Shown: one piece after another, positions 40,342 to 40,487 of the stretch
How positions within the stretch are numbered: position 1 is the first letter of the stretch
Layout: every line of letters begins with the position of its first letter
From: F0422 sp003992255
GTDB taxonomy: Bacteria > Bacillota > Negativicutes > Veillonellales > Veillonellaceae
Assembly: GCF_003992255.1 (NCBI RefSeq)
Contig: NZ_RQVA01000018.1
Location: 1-40,487, forward strand
Direction: 5' to 3'
Length of the DNA: 40,487 nucleotides
The notes under the pieces: generated by a model
What the model saw: the letters and a program-made list of their open reading frames with translations, nothing else
Database searches by the model: none
What the model was told of the DNA's origin: nothing
Program-made: the position numbers and the translations under genes

Positions 40342-40487
40342 GTAATAATTGAAATTATAGAATATTTTTCAAATAAGTTCTGCAAAATGTATATAATCAA
40401 ACAAATGTAAATTATTACCCAAACGAAAAAGTTATGTGAATTGCATATTATATATTTCGTGAATTTTATAAATTATGAATATATCTT

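Overview
The window reads as a chromosomal segment of a low-to-moderate GC anaerobic Firmicute of the Negativicutes, most likely Veillonella or a close relative. This rests on codon style, the DUF1934-argS-pyrG order, T-box control of leucine synthesis, and a Fic protein of the Neisseria type. The taxon is an inference, since no rRNA or other marker is present. Nearly all genes are on the + strand; only a TetR regulator and a 26-residue peptide gene are on the - strand.

Layout. 1-3.1 kb: an ECF-type uptake operon in which an S-component-like membrane domain is fused to the first ATPase, behind a palindromic operator. 3.1-3.6 kb: structured repeats. 3.6-8.9 kb: housekeeping genes (flavin split-barrel protein, cyclophilin lipoprotein, GIY-YIG protein, DUF1934, argS, pyrG). 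9.1-10.1 kb: an autoinhibited class III Fic protein, then a compact inverted-repeat-bounded locus with two converging promoters, a tiny hydrophobic peptide and a small RNA, which looks like a type I toxin-antitoxin module. 10.1-15.2 kb: leuACDB behind a leucine T-box and a second promoter/terminator unit. 15.2-17.3 kb: repeats, pheA, a PepSY protein and an internally deleted ABC ATPase remnant. 17.4-23.4 kb: a tandem duplication of a Zn/Cd/Pb P1B-ATPase, each copy with its own ArsR/SmtB-like operator and structured 3' UTR, followed by a CorA-family channel with GIN instead of GMN. 23.4-29 kb: a nickel/peptide-type ABC operon with a long leader ending in a terminator. 29-33 kb: MATE efflux pump, TetR regulator, small membrane protein, thioredoxin-like protein, DEDDh exonuclease. 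33.2-40.2 kb: galactose operon (galT, galK, ROK regulator) and galactose-type ABC importer (mglB, mglA, mglC).

How the genes work together. Leucine synthesis is complete for its dedicated steps (LeuA, LeuCD, LeuB) and is controlled by tRNA-Leu charging. The metal region combines two exporters with a possible Zn/Mg channel. The mgl genes import galactose, and GalK and GalT turn it into glucose-1-phosphate; galE is not in the window. Both binding-protein genes (nik-type and mglB) are followed by a strong hairpin before the downstream ATPase gene, which suits higher expression of the binding protein.

The most interesting unexplained item is the 9.79-10.11 kb locus. Both convergent transcripts would start with nearly the same 5' sequence, because the locus is bounded by 32-38 bp inverted repeats. 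The toxin-like mRNA has a hairpin over its ribosome binding site, and the two RNAs share a terminator region. Other candidates are the 55-bp covarying tandem repeat before pheA, the dispersed conserved-loop hairpins, and the nik leader.
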